Of a stretch of 63,863 nucleotides of DNA, positions 60,907-63,863 are shown piece by piece; position 1 is the first letter of the stretch; every line of letters starts with the position of its first letter. This DNA is from Desulfobacteraceae bacterium. Its GTDB lineage: Bacteria; Desulfobacterota; Desulfobacteria; Desulfobacterales; Desulfosalsimonadaceae. The notes under the pieces are model-generated. The model worked only from the letters and a program-made list of their open reading frames with translations, was not told the origin of the DNA and did not search any database. The DNA lies in assembly GCA_003599885.1 (NCBI GenBank), contig QZKW01000028.1, positions 1 through 63,863 on the forward strand. The letters run 5' to 3'. The translations under genes were made by a program, and so were the position numbers.

Positions 60907-61113
60907 ATGGCAGATCCAAAAGACATGTATCAATGTCAAGTAAGCAATTGCGGATACGTTTATGACCCTGACAAAGGGGAACCTAAGACAAACACGCCGG
61001 CAGGAACAGCTTTTAAAGATCTTCCGGAAGATTGGGAATGTCCGTTTTGCGGATCTTCAGTAAAGACCTTTAGGCCTCTGGCAGGACCGGGGTCCACACT
61101 GGCAGAAGGTTGA
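60907..61113 (+). CDS. Rubredoxin with CX4C first chelate motif
   Basis: The 68-residue product is a rubredoxin: [34 protein letters not shown]. Rubredoxins carry one iron bound by four Cys and transfer electrons, often to oxygen-detoxifying proteins in anaerobes. The first pair reads CQVSNC, i.e. CX4C, whereas typical rubredoxins have CX2C; this variant is known from a few sulfate reducers (from memory). ATG 60907 has AGGAG nine bases upstream. Confidence 0.9.
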   Translation: MADPKDMYQCQVSNCGYVYDPDKGEPKTNTPAGTAFKDLPEDWECPFCGSSVKTFRPLAGPGSTLAEG

Positions 61114-61275
61114 GATTCAATATTGCCAAACATTAGCAGGCTGTTGAAAAATTATTGCGCTTTTCAATACAGCGTTAAAATTCGGCTCAAAGCGATCATT
61201 GGGAAGAATGAAAAGGAATTCTGTTATTCAAATTTTGTTTAATTTATTCCCACGTAAAATAAAGGAGTTATGGCA

Positions 61276-61776
61276 ATGAAAACAACATTTAAGGCAAAGG
61301 CTATATTCGTATTGGTGTCATTGGCATTTATGTTGACCGTTGTCGTGCAGGCGTCTGCCGAAAAGTATAAATCCATGGAAGGCGTCAAATCGGTAAAGGT
61401 GATTTTCGATTTTCGTGATGCAACCCTGGAGAGTGCGCTGGTTCATATCAAATTGATTCACGATACATATAAGGACAAGGTCTTTATGACGGAAAAGCCC
61501 GAATTTGCAGTTGTTTTTATGGGCCCTTCAGTAATGCTTCTGTCAAAAAACAAAGACGGGTTTTCAGCGAAAGACAAAAAGATAATTGAAGAAATACGTC
61601 AAGTCATTTCGGCAATGGCTAAAGACGGCATCCGGTTGGAAATCTGCATGTTTGCGGCCAATTTATTTGGTGTTGCGCCGGACTCGGTTTTGCCGGAACT
61701 CCATCACGTGGCAAATGGCTGGATTTCTTCAATCGGGTATCAGACAAAGGGATACGTTTTGGTTCCGGTATTTTAG
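61276..61776 (+). CDS. DsrE-like exported protein
   Basis: The 166-residue product has a signal peptide (AKAIFVLVSLAFMLTVVVQASA) and a DsrE/DsrF-type domain (VKVIFDFRDATLESALVHIKLI, FAVVFMGPSVMLLSKNK, LEICMFAANLFGVAPDSVLPELH). DsrE-like domains often bind or relay sulfur; the conserved Cys of DsrE is represented by CMFAA here, but the role is unsure. It is periplasmic. A start at ATG 61276 fits the AGGAG site. Confidence 0.82.
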   Translation: MKTTFKAKAIFVLVSLAFMLTVVVQASAEKYKSMEGVKSVKVIFDFRDATLESALVHIKLIHDTYKDKVFMTEKPEFAVVFMGPSVMLLSKNKDGFSAKDKKIIEEIRQVISAMAKDGIRLEICMFAANLFGVAPDSVLPELHHVANGWISSIGYQTKGYVLVPVF

Positions 61777-61806
61777 AAAAAATTTAATAAATATTTTGGA
61801 GATGCC

Positions 61807-62742
61807 ATGATAAGTGACTCTAATCATATTAAAAAATTAAGTTATGCCAAGTGTATTGATATTTCAAAAAAGGTGCGCTGGGACATTGAGAATGATGTGA
61901 TTAAAGGGCGTCAATTTGATTTAACCAAGAAATTTCTTCCGGATGGAATATCAAAAGCCGGCCAGTTTGAGTTTCTGAATGACCGGGAAAAGATTTCTTT
62001 AAGTCAGGTGCAGGGGCGGACGTATGCGAACATGTTCGGGTTTGTGGAGCGGTTCATTGTTGCCAAGGTATTGGAACTGACTTCAAACCACTGGCTGGGA
62101 GACCAGGCGGCGCTGGAGGCAATGGTTCGTTTCTGTGATGAAGAGCTGAAACATCAGGAATTGTTCCGGCGCATTGATCAGATGATGGCAGGTGTCATGC
62201 CCGATGGTTATCGCTTCCTGTTTGATCCCAACGAGGTGGCTGCAGCCGTTTTATCCAAATCCACCTGGGCGGTCATGGCGCTGATTCTGGAAATCGAGCT
62301 TTTTACCCGTGAGCATTACAAGCAAAGCATCGAACCCGATAATGAACTCTCCGATCTGTATAAAGATATCTTTCTATTTCACTGGATGGAAGAGACCACG
62401 CATGCAATGATCGACGAACTTGAATGGCCGCTTGTTGATGAAAAATTAACACAGGAAGAACGGGATAAGGCGGTAACGGATGTTATCGACCTGGTGACGG
62501 ATGTGGATGGAATTCTTAAAGCCCAAAGTGAATCTGACACAGCATACTTTGCCAAAATAAATGACCGGCAATTCAGTGAGGACCAGGTGGCGCAAATCAG
62601 AAAAGGTGTCCACCAAGCCTACCGGTGGCAGTATATTTTTTCCGGCGTTCAACATCCGCGTTTCGTTGCAATGCTCTGCAAACTGACAACGGAAGAACAG
62701 CGCGCGCGAATCAATGACGCGTTGAGTTTGCTCAGGAAATAA
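61807..62742 (+). CDS. Ferritin-like diiron-carboxylate protein
   Basis: The 311-residue soluble protein has a four-helix diiron pattern: GFVERFIVAKVLELT (Glu), FCDEELKHQELF (ExxH), LILEIELFTREHY (Glu) and FHWMEETTHAMIDELEW (ExxH). This pattern occurs in oxygenases and in peroxide or oxygen-sensing/-scavenging proteins. Its substrate is unknown; in a stress run with rubredoxin it could take electrons from it. Downstream lies a Lys-rich peptide gene. Confidence 0.82.
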   Translation: MISDSNHIKKLSYAKCIDISKKVRWDIENDVIKGRQFDLTKKFLPDGISKAGQFEFLNDREKISLSQVQGRTYANMFGFVERFIVAKVLELTSNHWLGDQAALEAMVRFCDEELKHQELFRRIDQMMAGVMPDGYRFLFDPNEVAAAVLSKSTWAVMALILEIELFTREHYKQSIEPDNELSDLYKDIFLFHWMEETTHAMIDELEWPLVDEKLTQEERDKAVTDVIDLVTDVDGILKAQSESDTAYFAKINDRQFSEDQVAQIRKGVHQAYRWQYIFSGVQHPRFVAMLCKLTTEEQRARINDALSLLRK

Positions 62743-62768
62743 ATAATTTTAAAAGGAAAGCTGCTGAA

Positions 62769-62861
62769 ATGGGAGACAAGGGGAAAAAAGATAAAGACAA
62801 ACAAAAAGAACAGAAATCAGCCCGGCAAACAATAAAGGAGAAACGAAAAACAAAAAAATAA
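62769..62861 (+). CDS. Lysine-rich 30-residue peptide
   Basis: An ATG with AAAAGGAAAG upstream opens a 30-codon frame that is nearly half lysine (MGDKGKKDKDKQKEQKSARQ and on to KRKTKK). It lies between the diiron gene and the glycosyltransferase. Such basic peptides may bind nucleic acid or polyanions, but there is no support beyond composition. Confidence 0.35.
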   Translation: MGDKGKKDKDKQKEQKSARQTIKEKRKTKK

Positions 62862-62917
62862 AGAATCAACCTGTTTTGGACAAATTAAAGACAACGTAAA
62901 GCAAAAAGGTCTATGTA

Positions 62918-63799
62918 ATGACATCTGATAATAAACATAATGAGGGGATCAACTCGGTTGCCGTCATCGGTAACTATCTGCCCCGCCAGTGCGGTATCGC
63001 AACCTTCACCACGGATCTGGTCGAGGCTTTGTCCGCAGAAGCTCCCGATATAAACTGCTGGGCGACCGCCATGAACGACAAACCCGAGGGATATCCCTAT
63101 CCGGAAAAAGTCCGTTTTGAGATCAACCAGAACAAGCTGACCGATTATCGCATCGCATCTCAATTTCTCAATATCAGTCAGCCGGATATTGTCTGCGTAC
63201 AGCATGAATATGGTCTTTTCGGCGGTCCGGCGGGCAGCCATCTGCTGAAATTATTCGGTGATCTGCGCATGCCGGTGGTGACGACCTTGCACACGGTTTT
63301 GAAGGATCCTGCGCCGGAATATCGCGCCGTTATGGGCAAACTGGCGGATCTTTCCGACAAACTGGTGGTGATGAGTCACAAGGCGGTTGATTTCTTGAAA
63401 GATTTTTATGCCGTGCCCGAGGATAAAATCGTCTTTATCCCTCACGGTATTCCGGATACGCCGTTTATTGATTCCAGTTTCTACAAAGACAAATTTGGCG
63501 TGGAGGGCAAAAAAGTATTGCTCACATTCGGTTTGCTTTCCCCGAATAAGGGCATTGAAAATGTATTGCGGGCGCTTCCGGCGGTTATCAAAAAGCATCC
63601 CGATACGGTCTATATTATCCTGGGTGCAACCCATCCGAATATTTTGAAATCGTATGGGGATGCCTACCGTATCATGCTGCAGCAGATGGTACTCAAGCTT
63701 GGCCTCGGCGAGCATGTCATTTTTCAGAACCGGTTTGTTGAAATAAAAGAGTTATGTGAATTCCTCGTACCCATTCAGGGGGCGCTGATTTTCGTTTAA
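62918..63799 (+). CDS. Glycosyltransferase (GT4-type), C-terminally truncated
   Basis: The 293-residue product starts NYLPRQCGIATFTTDLVEAL, LQHEYGLFGG-type (here VQHEYGLFGGPAGSHLL) and VVTTLHTVLKDP, as in a family of large bacterial GT4 transferases of about 600-750 residues. The second Rossmann half begins (VLLTFGLLSPNKGIENVLRAL) and reaches VEIKELCEFL; after this the sequence changes to VPIQGALIFV and stops at 63799, without the UDP-sugar binding motif. The break at about 63764 implies an insertion or rearrangement in the genome there, or an assembly artefact, so the gene is probably inactive as read. Confidence 0.75.
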   Translation: MTSDNKHNEGINSVAVIGNYLPRQCGIATFTTDLVEALSAEAPDINCWATAMNDKPEGYPYPEKVRFEINQNKLTDYRIASQFLNISQPDIVCVQHEYGLFGGPAGSHLLKLFGDLRMPVVTTLHTVLKDPAPEYRAVMGKLADLSDKLVVMSHKAVDFLKDFYAVPEDKIVFIPHGIPDTPFIDSSFYKDKFGVEGKKVLLTFGLLSPNKGIENVLRALPAVIKKHPDTVYIILGATHPNILKSYGDAYRIMLQQMVLKLGLGEHVIFQNRFVEIKELCEFLVPIQGALIFV

Positions 63800-63863
63800 C
63801 CTCCTGATGTTACTATGTTTTTAATTAAGCATATAAGCAATTGAAATAATTGAAAATAAAACT

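Noticed and set aside
1-63863. CRISPR arrays
   Set aside because: No regularly spaced direct repeats were seen; the direct repeats at 21983 and 22053 are only two and frame an operator-like region.

Overview
The window looks like a chromosomal segment of a Gram-negative, probably anaerobic bacterium of the Desulfobacterota, most likely a sulfate-reducing Desulfobacterales type. This is inferred from the gene mix: fatty-acid/CoA metabolism, sigma-54 regulators, large sensor kinases, rubredoxin, a DsrE-like protein, an RND metal pump, and many short non-coding inverted-repeat elements. No rRNA or other taxonomic marker is present, so the assignment is soft.

Layout. 1-8.0 kb: end of an acyl-CoA ligase, a beta-lactamase-fold hydrolase, two small membrane proteins, a four-gene redox cassette (TlpA-like thioredoxin, cNMP-binding/rhodanese fusion, MauE/DoxX protein, lipoprotein) and a large acyl-CoA dehydrogenase. 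8.4-11.4 kb: AT-rich, with a PilZ protein, a small secreted His/Asp-tailed protein, a secreted lipase and two YebG-like proteins. 11.6-17.1 kb: a housekeeping minus-strand run (unknown helical protein, TsaC/YrdC, a PurD-PurE fusion, Ddl, SHOCT membrane protein, DUF1992). 17.3-29.1 kb: a genomic island with a type I restriction-modification system (hsdM, hsdS, a Fic gene, hsdR), four unrecognised genes and a decayed P4-type integrase, ending at a tRNA-Met gene. 29.3-40.6 kb: an acidic zinc-ribbon membrane protein, Hpt, a symporter-domain hybrid kinase with a small membrane partner, an FlK-like thioesterase and a kinase/NtrC-like two-component pair. 40.8-50.7 kb: a probable metal (copper-type) module with a duplicated Met-rich lipoprotein, a secreted repeat protein, a CusABC-type pump and a divergent Met-rich periplasmic protein. 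50.7-56.0 kb: an MltF-like transglycosylase, a conserved unknown and an acyl-CoA ligase. 56.0-63.9 kb: a sigma-54 activator followed by a plus-strand run of small stress/redox genes (KhpA, broken Usp, BON, CsbD, small membrane proteins, ABM monooxygenase, rubredoxin, DsrE-like, diiron protein) and a truncated glycosyltransferase.

The most interesting signals are regulatory. Good sigma-54 (-24/-12) promoters precede the Met-rich lipoprotein gene and the repeat-protein gene, beside an NtrC-type two-component system, which suggests one envelope/metal-stress regulon. Separately, two intergenic regions downstream of the second sigma-54 activator share the same layout: a palindrome, an AAAAATCAG box and a TGGCAC/T box at nearly identical spacing. 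At least five different inverted-repeat-bounded non-coding elements of about 120-150 bp are scattered through the window.

All family calls come from reading motifs by eye; no searches were run.
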